A stretch of DNA of 64,000 bases from Paroedura picta. Lineage: Eukaryota > Chordata > Lepidosauria > Squamata > Gekkonidae. The position numbers and the translations under genes were made by a program. Where the stretch lies: assembly GCF_049243985.1 (NCBI RefSeq), contig NC_135379.1, forward strand, positions 20,234,001 to 20,298,000, in the 5' to 3' direction. This document shows, one piece after another, positions 12,001-44,440 of the stretch (its first letter is position 1; each line of letters starts with the position of its first letter). The notes under the pieces are model-generated. The model worked only from the letters and a program-made list of their open reading frames with translations. It did not search any database and was not told where the DNA came from.

Positions 12001-13920
12001 ACATGAAGAAATAAGTTCCACAATTTGACTAACAGAGAATAATTCATATTAGGACAGAACAATTTGTAAACTGCCCTGAGCCCCCGGGGAGGGCAGTATA
12101 TAAATATAATAAATAAATAAAATTAGGATTATAGATCTTTTTGAAAGCTATTTATAAAGCCAGGGAACACTCTGGCAAGTCTTCTACCTTTTCACCAGCA
12201 TTAAAAGAAAACAAAGAAATTATAATGTTGCAGCTTTCATGATCCAGGTTTTTTCTTAGTAGTGTACTTTTTGTACTGGACAGTCTTTGCTTGTGTAGAT
12301 TCTCAAACAGGGCAGGACCCAAACAGGAAATCTGGCCCTTGGGGCAGAGTGGCTGGGATAAACTTCCCATCTCAAACAGGTTGTCATACTACATTCCATG
12401 GGAAGAAACAGCAGAGGGCCAGCCAATTGCTGACAGAAGATGAGAAAGGTACAGGATTGTCTTGTGACTGCATGGATGGGACCCAAGAGGCTTATGGCAG
12501 CATCTCAGTTATTGGGAGCATATCAGAGACCAGTGGCTCCAGGGAGGCAACTTGGGGCCAAGAACACAGTCCTGGGCCTGTCACCTACAGATTAAGACCA
12601 GCAATAGGAATAGGAGCCTCTTGTGGCGCAGAGTGGTAAGCGGCAGAAATGCTGTCTGAAGCTGGGAGTTCAATCCCAGCAGTCGGCTCAAGGTTGACTC
12701 AGCTTTCCATCCTTCTGAGGTCGGTAAAATGAGCACCCAGCTTGCTGCTGGGGGGTAAATGGTAATGATTGGGGAAGGCACTGGCAAACCACTCCGTATT
12801 GAGACTGCCAAGAAAATGCTGGAGGGCGTCACCCCAAGGGTCAGACATGACTTGGTGCTTGCAAAGGGGATACCTTTACCTTTTAATAGAGCTTCCTGCC
12901 AGGAAAGGAAGCCCATTAGGTATTTGGGCAATCATAAGAACAGTACCACGAACAACCACAACTCTGCTGGCAAGGAAGACATGCTCTTCTTGCTTAAGTA
13001 GCCAAGAGACCCAAGAATACTGGCAGCAGCTTCCATTGCACACGGACTGCTCGCACTGAAAACTATCACACCGACAACACAAACGCACTGTTTTCACATA
13101 ATTCTTCCGCACTTCCTTGAGCAAGCCTCTCATCTGCCCCACCAGGGCAGCCGGGCAGGCATATCTCAGAGTGCTGCCATCTCAACATATCATGAACTTA
13201 AGATCCACAACCAGCAGCAGCATTAGGGGCAATGAGCACACACAGGCCACGCACCCAGTTGCTTTTACAGGGTTGCTCCTCCAGTAAGCCAGGCTAACCC
13301 ACCCCCCACCCCCAAAAGCATCAAACAGATGAGAAAGCACTCTCCCTCCCTTAAATCCACCCCAGCCCCAAATCCTAGTCCAGGCAAGGTTTCTTCCCCC
13401 ATTCAAAGCCCCTGTTTTCATACCCAACCCCCTAAAGTAAGGTGACCAGATTTTAACATTGGTAAAGCAGGACACCATTGACGGGGGGGTTGTCTTGATT
13501 AAGCCTCCTCGGGGGACATCTACGCTAGAAACAAAAAGAGGTGCCAGATTCCAGACAGGCACATCACACGCTCCAAGGAACTGACCTCCCCCCACCCTCT
13601 TTTTTGTTAAACTTTGGCAGCCAATTGACTGCAATCCTTTCTGGATTTCACGGCCAAAGAACTCCAGAGGTCCTGCTCCCTCCCTCCCTCCGCGTAGCGA
13701 CACGAGGCTCCTTGGAGGTCTCCCATCCAAATACTCTCCGGGGGGCGCGGGGGGGGCATCCCATCCTTACTTCTCGGTCGGAGCTGGGCTGTTTGCGGAA
13801 GCGGGAGCCCGCCTGGAAAAGGCAGCCCAAGCCGAGGGCGAGGGCGGCCAGCAACAGGGACAGCGAGCTCCCCGCAGCCTTCTCCAGCAGCAAGCTGCCG
13901 ACCTCCGACAAGCTCCCCAT
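80..13920 (-). CDS. CYP51A1: CYP51A1, lanosterol 14-alpha-demethylase, coding exons 1-8 (3' end outside window)
   Basis: Sterol 14-alpha-demethylase, a P450 of the endoplasmic reticulum that removes the 14-methyl group of lanosterol in cholesterol synthesis. Coding exons on the minus strand: 13771-13920, 10131-10229, 8040-8216, 6561-6687, 5903-6077, 4387-4506, 2786-2981, 80-175. All donors are GT, all acceptors AG, and phases join without a break (1140 nt, 380 codons). Exon 1 gives a hydrophobic N-terminal anchor ([16 protein letters not shown]) that differs clearly from the human one. Exon 3 carries the CYP51 substrate-recognition stretch ending [13 protein letters not shown]. Exon 7 has the I-helix [14 protein letters not shown]. 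Exon 8 has the K-helix ExxR as ETLR and ends at ARTPQ. The remaining exons, with the haem-binding Cys, are beyond position 1. The ATG at 13918-13920 is chosen because it opens the frame leading to a good donor. Identity is very secure; exon 1 slightly less so, since the N-terminus is poorly conserved. Confidence 0.96.
345..1178 (+). mobile_element. BovB (RTE) LINE, 5'-truncated, open frame
   Basis: A 5'-truncated BovB copy in CYP51A1 intron 7. It is flanked by an 11-bp target duplication AATTGTATAAG at 334-344 and 1179-1189. It ends in the BovB 3' tail (GGTCGGACACGACTTCGCAC followed by ACAACAACAA). From just inside the left duplication to the stop at 1166-1168 the reverse-transcriptase frame is open. 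It starts shortly before the catalytic YADD box ([12 protein letters not shown]) and continues through the family C-terminal region ([50 protein letters not shown]). The endonuclease and most of the polymerase are missing, so it cannot move by itself. The open frame and intact duplication suggest a recent insertion. Confidence 0.95.
1330..1431 (-). mobile_element. L2-like LINE 3' tail fragment
   Basis: Reverse-orientation 3' end of an abundant LINE: a TTTATTATATTTATATACC run followed by a degraded copy of the CACCCTTCC...GGTTTACATAAAACA block seen in many places in this window. The hAT element at 1440-1639 is inserted at its far end. Confidence 0.6.
1440..1639. mobile_element. hAT-type MITE, 200 bp, long inverted repeats
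   Basis: Non-autonomous DNA element with about 55-bp imperfect inverted repeats beginning TAGGGTTGTGC and a C-rich centre (poly-C near 1566-1580). It is flanked by a perfect 8-bp target duplication TAAACAAC at 1432-1439 and 1640-1647. An 8-bp duplication fits the hAT superfamily. Related copies are at 16805-16975 and 25797-25916. No coding capacity. Confidence 0.85.
2190..2470 (+). mobile_element. tRNA-derived SINE with L2-like tail
   Basis: Starts with a tRNA-like head (GAGCCAGTTTGGTGTAGTGG, then box B GGTTCGATTC), a central segment and a tail (GTAAGCCGCTTTGAGCCTCC ... GCGGCATATAAGAACCAAC) followed by CTT repeats. The same family appears reversed at 10493-10767, reversed and interrupted at 6876-7812, and truncated at 35165-35372. 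It is in CYP51A1 intron 7. Confidence 0.85.
2471..2785. other. CYP51A1 intron 7 remainder
   Basis: Between the SINE and exon 7 I see nothing recognisable; the sequence looks like ordinary AT-rich intron. Confidence 0.5.
3250..3360 (-). mobile_element. L2-like LINE 3' tail fragment
   Basis: Reverse 3' end: TTTATTTATTTATG run followed by GCCGCCCTCCCCTGGGGCTC and GGTTTACAT. It is in CYP51A1 intron 6. The rest of that intron (3361-4085) shows nothing else that I recognise. Confidence 0.7.
4086..4350 (-). mobile_element. CR1 LINE 3' end
   Basis: Reverse orientation. The typical CR1 terminal octamer repeats are at 4086-4120 (ATAGAATCATAGAATCATAG), followed by GAGTTGGAAGGGGCCATACA and CATCTAGTCCAACCCCCTGC. 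It ends only about 35 bp from CYP51A1 exon 6 at 4387. Confidence 0.9.
5208..5335 (+). repeat. Interspersed repeat, Penelope-like terminal segment
   Basis: Contains the conserved block CTTTGTTGGTCTTAAAGGTG, then CCACTGGACTC and the end CAGACCAACACGGCTAC. Sister copies are at 11386-11475, 42125-42240 and 42628-42715, with a fragment at 42395-42450. The better copies carry a hammerhead-like core. Assignment to Penelope-like elements is my inference from that core. Confidence 0.5.
5391..5576 (-). mobile_element. 5S rRNA-derived SINE
   Basis: Read on the minus strand the head resembles 5S rRNA; on the plus strand this shows as GGAGGTCTCCCATTCAAATA, then GACCCTGCATAGCTTCCAAG. The other end (GCTGTCAAGTCACTGATGAC, TTTTCAAGGCAAGACACCTT) is the body and tail seen in reptile SINEs related to BovB. 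It is in CYP51A1 intron 5. Confidence 0.8.
6188..6290 (+). mobile_element. Sauria-type SINE fragment
   Basis: A degraded 5' portion of the same tRNA SINE as at 56712-56993, recognised by AAGGCAGCAGACATGCAGTC and GGCTGGGAGTTCAATCCCAG. The 3' part is absent. It is in CYP51A1 intron 4. Confidence 0.75.
6876..7812 (-). mobile_element. tRNA-derived SINE split by a hAT element
   Basis: The left part (6876-7007) is the reverse tail with CCCGAAGGAGTCTCAAAGCG. The right part (7695-7812) is the reverse body and tRNA-like head with GGTCATCCAGCTGGCTGCAT and CACTCTTTAACCACTATACT. The two halves join into one SINE of the family seen at 2190-2470 once the hAT insertion at 7008-7694 is taken out. It is in CYP51A1 intron 3. 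Confidence 0.8.
7008..7694 (+). mobile_element. hAT (Charlie-like) element with transposase relic
   Basis: Terminal inverted repeats CAGGGGTCCCTAACC and, inverted, CAGACGTCCCCAACC. The flanking 8-bp duplication is imperfect (GTCCAGGG at 7000-7007, CTCCAGGA at 7695-7702). Near 7296-7420 a plus-strand frame resembles the C-terminal dimerisation region of hAT transposases ([15 protein letters not shown], then a degraded LTDEHLH). The reading frame is broken, so this is an internally deleted, dead copy. Confidence 0.8.
8642..8767. mobile_element. hAT foldback MITE, 126 bp, perfect TSD
   Basis: An almost perfect palindrome. The left arm begins CAGGGGTAGTCAAACTGCGG and the right arm is the inverted copy CAGGGCTAGTCAAACTGCGG, with arms of about 55 bp around a short centre. 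The 8-bp duplication TTTTAAAT is perfect at 8634-8641 and 8768-8775. It is in CYP51A1 intron 2. A half copy is at 25720-25771. Confidence 0.9.
9650..9820 (+). mobile_element. CR1 3' fragment with a nested MITE
   Basis: GAGACAGGATGTTGGACTAG and GGATCACTGGTCTGATTCAG are the two halves of a typical CR1 3' region. Between them (about 9693-9764) is a degraded relative of the 126-bp palindromic MITE, recognised by GGAATTGTAGTCCATGGATT. Flanking octamers GACTAGAC and GATTATAT look like a decayed 8-bp duplication. Confidence 0.6.
10493..10767 (-). mobile_element. tRNA-derived SINE with L2-like tail
   Basis: Full-length reverse copy of the family at 2190-2470: the tail with GAAGAAGAGTTGGTTCTTAT is at the left and the tRNA-like head (CTAACCACTACACCAAACTG) at the right. 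It is in CYP51A1 intron 1, about 260 bp upstream of exon 2. Confidence 0.85.
11386..11475 (-). repeat. Interspersed repeat, Penelope-like terminal segment
   Basis: Reverse copy of the repeat at 5208-5335: AAGTTTGAGTCCAGTGGCAC, CTTTAAGACCAACAATATTT, then AAGCTTTTGTGTGCACACAC. The hammerhead-like core is degraded here. Confidence 0.5.
12063..12124 (+). mobile_element. L2-like LINE 3' tail fragment
   Basis: Plus-orientation tail: AAACTGCCCTGAGCCCCCGG, GGGCAGTATATAAATATAAT and a final AAATAAATAAA run. The remainder of 11476-12613 in CYP51A1 intron 1 holds nothing else that I recognise. Confidence 0.7.
12614..12884 (+). mobile_element. Sauria-type SINE (tRNA head, BovB-like tail)
   Basis: Begins GAGCCTCTTGTGGCGCAGAG, continues through box B-like GGGAGTTCAATCCCAGCAG and the central GGTCGGTAAAATGAGCACCC, and ends CCCAAGGGTCAGACATGACT ... 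ATACCTTTACCTTTT. The 3' part resembles the BovB end, consistent with mobilisation by BovB. Confidence 0.85.
13437..13520 (+). mobile_element. hAT MITE fragment (AAGGTGACCAGAT family)
   Basis: Carries only the left end TAAGGTGACCAGATTTTAAC and GGTAAAGCAGGACACCATTG, matching the complete element at 14348-14582. It is in CYP51A1 intron 1, about 250 bp past the exon 1 donor. Confidence 0.75.
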
Positions 13921-14340
13921 CTCCGCGCCCGCAAGACAGCCGGTCCCGGCAGCTAGTCGCCCAAGGGGGCGGGGCCAACGCCGCCGGGCCCGCGCTGGGC
14001 CGATCTCTGCTCATCTGACGAACGCCGCGCCGCAGCCAATCCGCGGGCGAGCAGAAACAAGGTGAGGGCGGCGCCCTCTTTCGGGAGAGAGAAGCGCGCC
14101 GCCTGATTGGCTGGCTGGGTAGCAGGGGGAGGGGCTTGGCTGAACTGAGCACGCAAGCCACGGAACGGTTCGCTGTCTGAGCTGTTCTGATTGGGCCATG
14201 CGGAATCCAAAGAGGAGCGCGGAATCCTCGCAGGGAGAGCTGGCGCCCGTCCGTGGCCCCGCCCCTTGTGCTTCAGGGGGGCCTTGGGGAAAGGAGGCGG
14301 CCTCCTGAGGGAGCACCTGTGCCCCTCCCCCTGCAAGGGG
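13700..14340 (-). promoter_or_regulatory. CYP51A1: CYP51A1 promoter / CpG-rich 5' region
   Basis: A GC- and CpG-rich stretch surrounds coding exon 1. Upstream of the ATG there are three CCAAT boxes: plus strand at 14036-14040, and minus strand at 14106-14110 and 14190-14194. There is a CRE-like half site TGACG at 14016-14020. CYP51 promoters in mammals are known to combine NF-Y, CRE and sterol-response sites. I did not find a convincing sterol-response element by eye. The transcription start is inferred to lie just above 13920. Confidence 0.6.
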
Positions 14341-14347
14341 ACTTTGA

Positions 14348-14582
14348 TAAGGTGACCAGATGTTAACATTGGTAAAGCGGGACACCATTGACCGTGTGTG
14401 TGTGTGTGGGGTAGTGGGGGTTCCTGATTAAAAATTTGGTCTCTATGGAGCAACAAAAAGTTTCATAGAACACAAAAATAGTATTGTAATATATATATAT
14501 ATATATTTTAGTTGCAACATAAGTACAATTTGCCAGGTACCCCCAGATGTCCCTCCAAAAGTGGCACCATCTGGTCACCTTA
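14348..14582. mobile_element. hAT MITE, 235 bp, upstream of CYP51A1
   Basis: Inverted termini TAAGGTGACCAGAT at both ends. Flanking 8-bp duplication GACTTTGA (14340-14347) and GACTTTGG (14583-14590), one mismatch. Internal (GT)n and (AT)n runs. It lies about 430 bp upstream of the CYP51A1 start codon. Confidence 0.85.
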
Positions 14583-16279
14583 GACTTTGGGCAAGATGCT
14601 TCTCACAGGCTTGTGGTTACAGTTCCAGCTGTTGTGAGATGCGCCGGGCTGGAGCTTGTAAGGATTTGGCTGAGGGGACATTTGGGGCTGGTGAATGGAA
14701 GGGATGTTAAGGGGGATACGATATATTTGCCAGCTACTAAGCAATTGAGAACTGTTGATTATTTCGACATACATGGTCAAGGAGAGTATAATGTTCCTAC
14801 GTCCAAACATTACACTACACTGGTCTCCTTGTTTGAAAATCACATTGTGGAAATAGTGGTTGAAAAGGAGGAATGTTGACAAGAGCCCCTGCAGAGGTTG
14901 ACTAAAACTTCTGAACATGGGAGAGGCGAGACTAATAGCAATAAAGACACTGTAGGAGAATTTGCAGAATTGACTGCTAGAACGGTCTCCTTAATTTTCT
15001 TTACATTAAAAGAGCTAAAGGAGGAGATGGGCAGGTTAACTCAAATGCTGCTGCATTTGGGAGAAGAGAAACAGCTGGGAACTGCTAATTACAACTCCCT
15101 GCTGGCCATCTGTTCGGCCTCAGTGACAAAGCAGGTTTCTCAAAAGAAAACACCCATAGAAGCTGATAAGAAACTTCCCAAGCAAAATTGAATTCTTCAG
15201 AGAAACAAGAATAGTCTGACAATCTGCCTGTTTAGAGGTCAGACACTCCTTTCAAACACTAAAGAGGCTATAAAACATCTGAGGAACCTACTGAGGAAAA
15301 GTGTTCCTTATGTAGATCTTACAGCTATAGAACAACTTAGCACTCCCAACCAGGTGCAAAGAAGGATGCATACCTTTAAGACCAACAAGATTCCATCCCT
15401 GCTCGTCTTTATGAACTACAAATGGGTTCGAGGGGTCTGATTGGCTGGTTTGGCAAGGAGTTATCATGTGGCTGTGTGTGGATGCTGTGACACAGTTTAC
15501 TAATGTAACAGGATTAACTTTTGCTTATCTATAATACTCAGTGTACCAAAGGATACAACCCCCCCCTACAGAAGTAGGAGGGAGTAACCATAAGGGAGGG
15601 GAAGTTAAAACAAACAATCCAATGGAGAAGATGGCAAGTGAACAGCAGACAATAACAGTAGAACCGCAACCTTCAACGAGGGCACATGTAAGCACCAATG
15701 GATGTGTCTACTATGATCCTGATGAATGACTGAACCAGATAATATCAGACTGACTCTCAAAGGGAACTCAAGAATTGGCAAATAGCTGCAGCCAAGGACT
15801 TTTACTCCTTTCCTGGAATGTTATGGACACGGCAAGCAAGTTAATGGACCAATCCCTCTATAAATACCTTTCCAACTTTGAAATAATTATGGTGCAGGAG
15901 TCATGGCTATTAAATCCAATTACCCTGAATGGTTATGCCACATATGCACTGGCGGTTCTAGCCTCTACTTATGGCAGAGCCGGGGGGAGGGGGGCTGGGA
16001 ATTTTGATTGCTCCATCATTGACCGCAGTAGTTAGTGAACTCCCCTCCTGTTCACAAATGGCTATGGCAATTAGCATTTGATGCCAGCAGACTTCAATCC
16101 TGGTTGCCAGTGTCTACATGCCTCCTGGTAAAACCAATGCCCAGTTGGATAATGATTGGAAGGGCCTGGAAACATATATATATCAGAATTCGTAAACACC
16201 CATCCAACAGCATATGTAATTGTGGAGGGGACTTTAATTGCTAGAACTGGTCCAGATGATAATAAGCTTTATGCTAACT

Positions 16280-16769
16280 TGTTGTTAGGTGCGAAGTCGT
16301 GTCCGACCCATTGCGACCCCATGGACAATGATCCTCCAGGCCTTCCTGTCCTCTACCATTCCCCGGAGTCCATTTAAGTTTGCACATACTGCTTCAGTGA
16401 CTCCATCCAGCCACCTCATTCTCTGTCGTCCCCTTCTTCTTTTGCCCTCGATCGCTCCCAGCATTAGGCTCTTCTCCAGGGAGTCCTTCCTTCTCATGAG
16501 GTGGCCAAAGTATTTGAGTTTCATCTTCAGGATTTGGCCTTCTAAGGAGCAGTCAGGGCTGATCTCCTCTAGGACTGACTGGTTTGTTCGCCTTGCAGTC
16601 CAAGGGTCTTCTCCAGCACCAGAGTTCAAAAGCCTCAATTCTTTGACGCTCGGCCTTCCGTATGGTCCAACTTTCACAGCCATATATTGCAACTGGGAAG
16701 ACCATAGCCTTGACTAAAGGCACTTCTGTTGGCAGGGTGATGTCTCTGCTTTTTAGGATGCTGTCTAGA
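16280..16769 (-). mobile_element. BovB (RTE) LINE, 5'-truncated
   Basis: Reverse copy of the BovB 3' end, with tail TTGTTAGGTGCGAAGTCGTG at the left. Perfect 11-bp target duplication TTATGCTAACT at 16269-16279 and 16770-16780. It encodes the same C-terminal reverse-transcriptase segment as the copy at 345-1178, with a frame change and a small deletion near 16600. Inserted within the older LINE. Confidence 0.93.
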
Positions 16770-16804
16770 TTATGCTAACTATAAAACCCATAAACAACTG
16801 TTAG

Positions 16805-16975
16805 TTGGGTTGTGCACAGCAACATCTGAATCGGCCGTTCCAGGCTGACACAGCCAGTGCCGGGCTGTGCTCCGACTGACGCACTGGCATCTACGCCTCC
16901 CCCCCCCCCCCACAGTGCAGCACTGGCTGCGTCAGCCTGAAATGGCTGATTCGGACGCCGCTGCGCACAACCCTA
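16805..16975. mobile_element. hAT MITE (TAGGGTTGTGC family), second copy
   Basis: Matches the element at 1440-1639 with the same C-rich centre. The left end is TTGGGTTGTGC and the right end GCACAACCCTA. I do not see a clear 8-bp duplication here. Confidence 0.8.
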
Positions 16976-17048
16976 GTAGGAGAAGTAAAGATGGCCCTAA
17001 AAAGTCTGAATGTCAATCAGAAGCAGTTGGAAAATAATCTATCTAAAC

Positions 17049-17150
17049 CAGCGGTTCTCAACCAGTGCCTTGCCGCGACCCCAACTGCAGCAGGGGCAGC
17101 GCATGCACATGCGGGGTTGTGGGCACGGTTGTGTGCGTGCCATTCCTGGC
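17049..17150 (+). mobile_element. hAT (Charlie-like) end fragment
   Basis: Starts CAGCGGTTCTCAACCAGTGC, then CCGCGACCCCAACTGCAGC, the usual start of Charlie-type hAT elements. No matching opposite end is seen before LRRD1 begins, so it is truncated or its right end is lost. Confidence 0.6.
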
Positions 17151-17183
17151 AAAAGGCAAAAACTATTGAGTTGAAAATAAAAG

Positions 17184-17189
17184 TTTATT
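17184..17189 (-). terminator. LRRD1: Candidate LRRD1 polyadenylation signal
   Basis: AATAAA on the minus strand starts only 7 bases after the LRRD1 stop codon (between them AGAGGG and one G). If used, the 3' untranslated region would be about 20-40 bases. No downstream GU-rich element was evaluated. Confidence 0.4.
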
Positions 17190-17195
17190 CCCTCT

Positions 17196-24004
<6,809 letters not shown>

Positions 24005-25719
24005 ATTTTCCAAAATAATGTTTCAGTTGCTACGTTTATAGGTACTACAGTATACTTTCCAGCATTTAGTCAATTAAAAAACACAATAACAAAAATATTA
24101 AATGTGCATGGAGTGGATTATTATTAAACTAAACTCAAATAATAGTGAAACGAATCTATGATGTTTAATACATGACAAAATAGTTCGGAGTGGTATTCTA
24201 AAAGCTGCTACGCTTAAGGATTACACAAACTAATTTACAATACATGTTAATCATAAGTTTCCCAAAAACATATGCATATTTGAAAATCTAATGAATTAGC
24301 ATCTTTTAAAAATGTTGATGAAAGTCCCTTGTAGCTATCATTAAATTGATTCAGGTTTCCTGATACCCATATCCTGGATTGAAAGGCAAGCGATTTGTCT
24401 TAGATCCCGTTCTGTTTATAGATCTTATTTCATTTTAATGTATACCTTGTAGGCAATATATTTCCTCAAGATCACGCTCACCTCATAAAATTCCTAACTG
24501 CCAGCGCATTTCAAGCGGAAGTTCCAGCCTGGTAGAACTGTAATTGGCTGATTTGAAATGACCAGTCCGGTTCTGCTTTGCCTAAGTGTAGCAGCCTTAG
24601 AATATGGCTTCAACTTGTGAGCATATTTTTGTCAGATTTTACACCAGACCTTTTCTCTGTTTGACTAGTAGGCACATAGTAGACTTATATAAATTAGTAG
24701 GCACATCAACCTGTGGATTATCCAACTAATCTAAATGACTACATGTTGATTTTTCATAAGAAAAATAGAGGGCCTCACAAATAGTCTTCAGACTGCTCCA
24801 CAGTCTTTCTGGATTTTCATCCTTATAACCACTTCAGGATTATAAGAAACTGTTGTCCCCATTTCTTGGAGATACACAAAAGGCCTGGTGAAAGGCTTAA
24901 TAATGTCTAGTGCAAAGTTAAGAATGAGGTTACCGCTCATTACCCCCAAAGAAATGCATGAAGGGATCTTAATGCAATGAATTATAATTGTGACAGAAAC
25001 TGTTAACACCTTACTAGAGCAAGAGCACATCTAGGGTGTCTGGGATCTTTGGCCCCCTGCAGGTTTCCATTAGAATGGCTCATTCATTTCCATTCCACAT
25101 TGAACCCTCATGGCAGAATTAATCCCTTTTGAACAAAGGGATTACCAATCTGATTTGGACCACACCGCCTATTATGGAAGTTCAGGGCTGTTACCAGATG
25201 CTTGATGAAGGGGGAAATATATTTTATATGACTATGACAGGTTACATTAACATCTGACACCATAGGTGGAGAAATCAACCTGTCACTCTAAGAAAGGAAG
25301 CCAGTTTAGGTTCGATTCCTTTAACATAAATATCTGGATATTGGGGGGGGGGGGTTTATATTGTCATACGGTTGCCATCTTCAGCAGAAAATGAGCCCAC
25401 AGGAGGTTGGGTAGGACTTAATGACTCCTTCAACCTCTTGTTACTGCAAAGAACTCCGCACATGCTCTGCTCCAGTCTTGGTAAAATGTGTTTAGTTAAT
25501 TCAATAGTATTGCTTGTCTGTAAACATCTGTGTGCTGCTGTTGCTGCATGCTTTTCCCTGTATTTTGCTTTTGCCAAACCATTTTCCCCTCCACCTTTGG
25601 AATTCGACCTTTTTTTCCTTTTCCCCCCTCCCATTTTCATAAACCAGTTTTTCTGGCTTAGTTTAATACCATTTATTTCTCTGGGATATTTCTCTTAATC
25701 TTTCCCCCATGTTCTAGAT

Positions 25720-25771
25720 CAGGGGTAGTCAAACTGCAGCCCTCCAGATGTCCATGGACTACAATTCCCAT
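25720..25771 (+). mobile_element. Half copy of the palindromic hAT MITE
   Basis: CAGGGGTAGTCAAACTGCAG, CCCTCCAGATGTCCATGGAC and TACAATTCCCA match the left arm of the element at 8642-8767. The right arm is missing. Confidence 0.8.
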
Positions 25772-25796
25772 GACTCATGTACAAGCGGGTTGGTTA

Positions 25797-25916
25797 TAGG
25801 GTGTTTTCTAGGGAATGGCCGCTGTCACACCGCTGCCAGCACCGCCCCCCCCATGGCGCAGCACTGGCTGCGCCCGGCGGGAACGGCCGCCAAAGCGGCC
25901 GAATCGCACAACCCTA
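25797..25916. mobile_element. hAT MITE (TAGGGTTGTGC family), degraded third copy
   Basis: The right arm GAATCGCACAACCCTA and the C-rich centre match the family of 1440-1639. The left terminus is divergent and the element is shortened. Confidence 0.65.
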
Positions 25917-26991
25917 ATTCCACCAGGCTGGGGCCAGGGCCAAAAACCAGCTGGGAACCGTGAGTAGATGTTGATCCAAATATCTTAAAACATTGGGGGG
26001 ATTGTAAGTTACCATTGTAGGGGAGTGCTTCACAGATTTCAGTGGGGGTTACAGTGAATACCAGGCTGCAATCTCATCTGGTTTTGTTGAACAGGATGGA
26101 AGAACTGTATGGAACTGATACTGATAAAAAGGCAGAGGTAGGTATACAAATCCTAAATTCAACAACAAAGGCTTACTTAAAATGAAAGTTTTATTTTTAA
26201 AAATTATATAAAAAGTCATCTGTAAGCAATTATACAAATGAGGTATTTCAAAAATACATACACAAAAAATAAATTAGAACTAAAATGAGTTTAAGTAAAA
26301 AAATGAAATGTGCTGAATTCATTAAATATTGGGCATCATGCAAGGCAGCTTTTAGCGACTCTTTCCATACAGTATTCTGGATGTATAATGATTCTTTTAT
26401 TTTCAGACTGAGTTATAAAACAAGAGTTAACAAACCTTAACTAAAACATCTGGTTTCCAGCAAGCCTTGTGTATTAAAGTGTGCTTCTGTTCCTGATCTC
26501 CCCATCTAACTGCAGCTGAATTACTGAATGCTATCCTGGAAGGTTCCAGAGTTCTCAGGGGCTGTGAAGGACTACCGTATGAAAAGTTTCCAGTATCTCC
26601 TCAAAACCCTAGTGTGTGCCTGCCTTCGCCTTCCAATCAGAGAGACCAGTTTGCGGTTACCAGATGGCTACTGTATGGCTCTTGCTCCTGCATTGCCTAC
26701 TAAAAATTATACATTTACTTTCTCTAGAATTAGGCCCTGTAAAAAAATTGGGTCTTATTTAATATTCGTACATTTGAGTTTATATATACACATTTGTGCT
26801 ACACAAAATAATATTCTCCAATAAAGAATCCCCCCCAAAATTGACAAGGTAACTGCTATTTATGCAGTAACTGCTATCAATGCAAGTTTTGGAATTCAAT
26901 AAGTCCTCTGTACAACTCATATATATGTAAGACTTTATAATTCAGGCATTATAAAAATGGTTATAAAATTCAAAACACAGCTATTCTTGTT

Positions 26992-44019
<17,028 letters not shown>

Positions 44020-44440
44020 CTGAAAAGAATAATAAAACGACAATTATTTTAAAAACTGGTTGACAAAAAACTATAATTGTTCTCCCCCCCCTTTTCTATA
44101 TTCAGAACCCAAATTTTGTCTACTTGACTGCCTTCTAAAAATGTATACACACAGACAGATGTATATATAAGCCAGTGCATAATTATCCTTGGTTAAGGAA
44201 CGCAAGATAGATCCAAACAGCCTATGAGGAAATGACTAAGAGATGTGATACTAGCAGTATGTGCTCCAGTCTTTTATTGGTCAAAATTTAGAAACCACAC
44301 ATACAAAAATGGGTTGCACGTATGGTTCTTGATCTAGATCTGTGTTTGACATTTGGAGTTATGCATGTGGTTTGCAACACTTAAAAGAAACTGGGTAGAC
44401 AGTGCTGACTATCAGCTGTGACACTGCAACCCTGTGCAGA

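Larger units (their letters stand above)
14583..17048 (+). mobile_element. Old LINE with APE-type endonuclease, interrupted
   Basis: Discontinuous frames on the plus strand. At 14898-15191 there is an unassigned ORF1-like stretch. From about 15790 a typical LINE endonuclease follows: LLSWNVMDTASKL, then VQESWLLNPITLNGYATYAL, then PPGKTNAQLDNDW-like and GDFNAR-like stretches up to 16270. Several frameshifts show it is old. It is cut by a BovB (16280-16769) and by a hAT MITE (16805-16975), after which the frame seems to resume (MALKSLNVNQKQLENNL). The clade (L2 or R4-like) is not resolved. Confidence 0.65.
24005..26991. other. Intergenic region between LRRD1 and KRIT1
   Basis: Holds the LRRD1 5' flank (first part) and the KRIT1 3' untranslated region and flank (last part), neither with a boundary I can fix. 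It also holds a G-run at 25345-25355 and two hAT MITE copies (25720-25771 and 25797-25916). No other gene is supported. Minus-strand AATAAA candidates for KRIT1 occur near 26186 and 26397 but are weak. Confidence 0.5.

Noticed and set aside
13541-14456. Frames of 167 to 184 codons around the CYP51A1 promoter
   Set aside because: They overlap exon 1 in other frames or on the other strand and have no recognisable domain.
24005-24013. Starting LRRD1 three codons upstream of the ATG
   Set aside because: The upstream codon is TTG; the first ATG of the frame is at 24002-24004.
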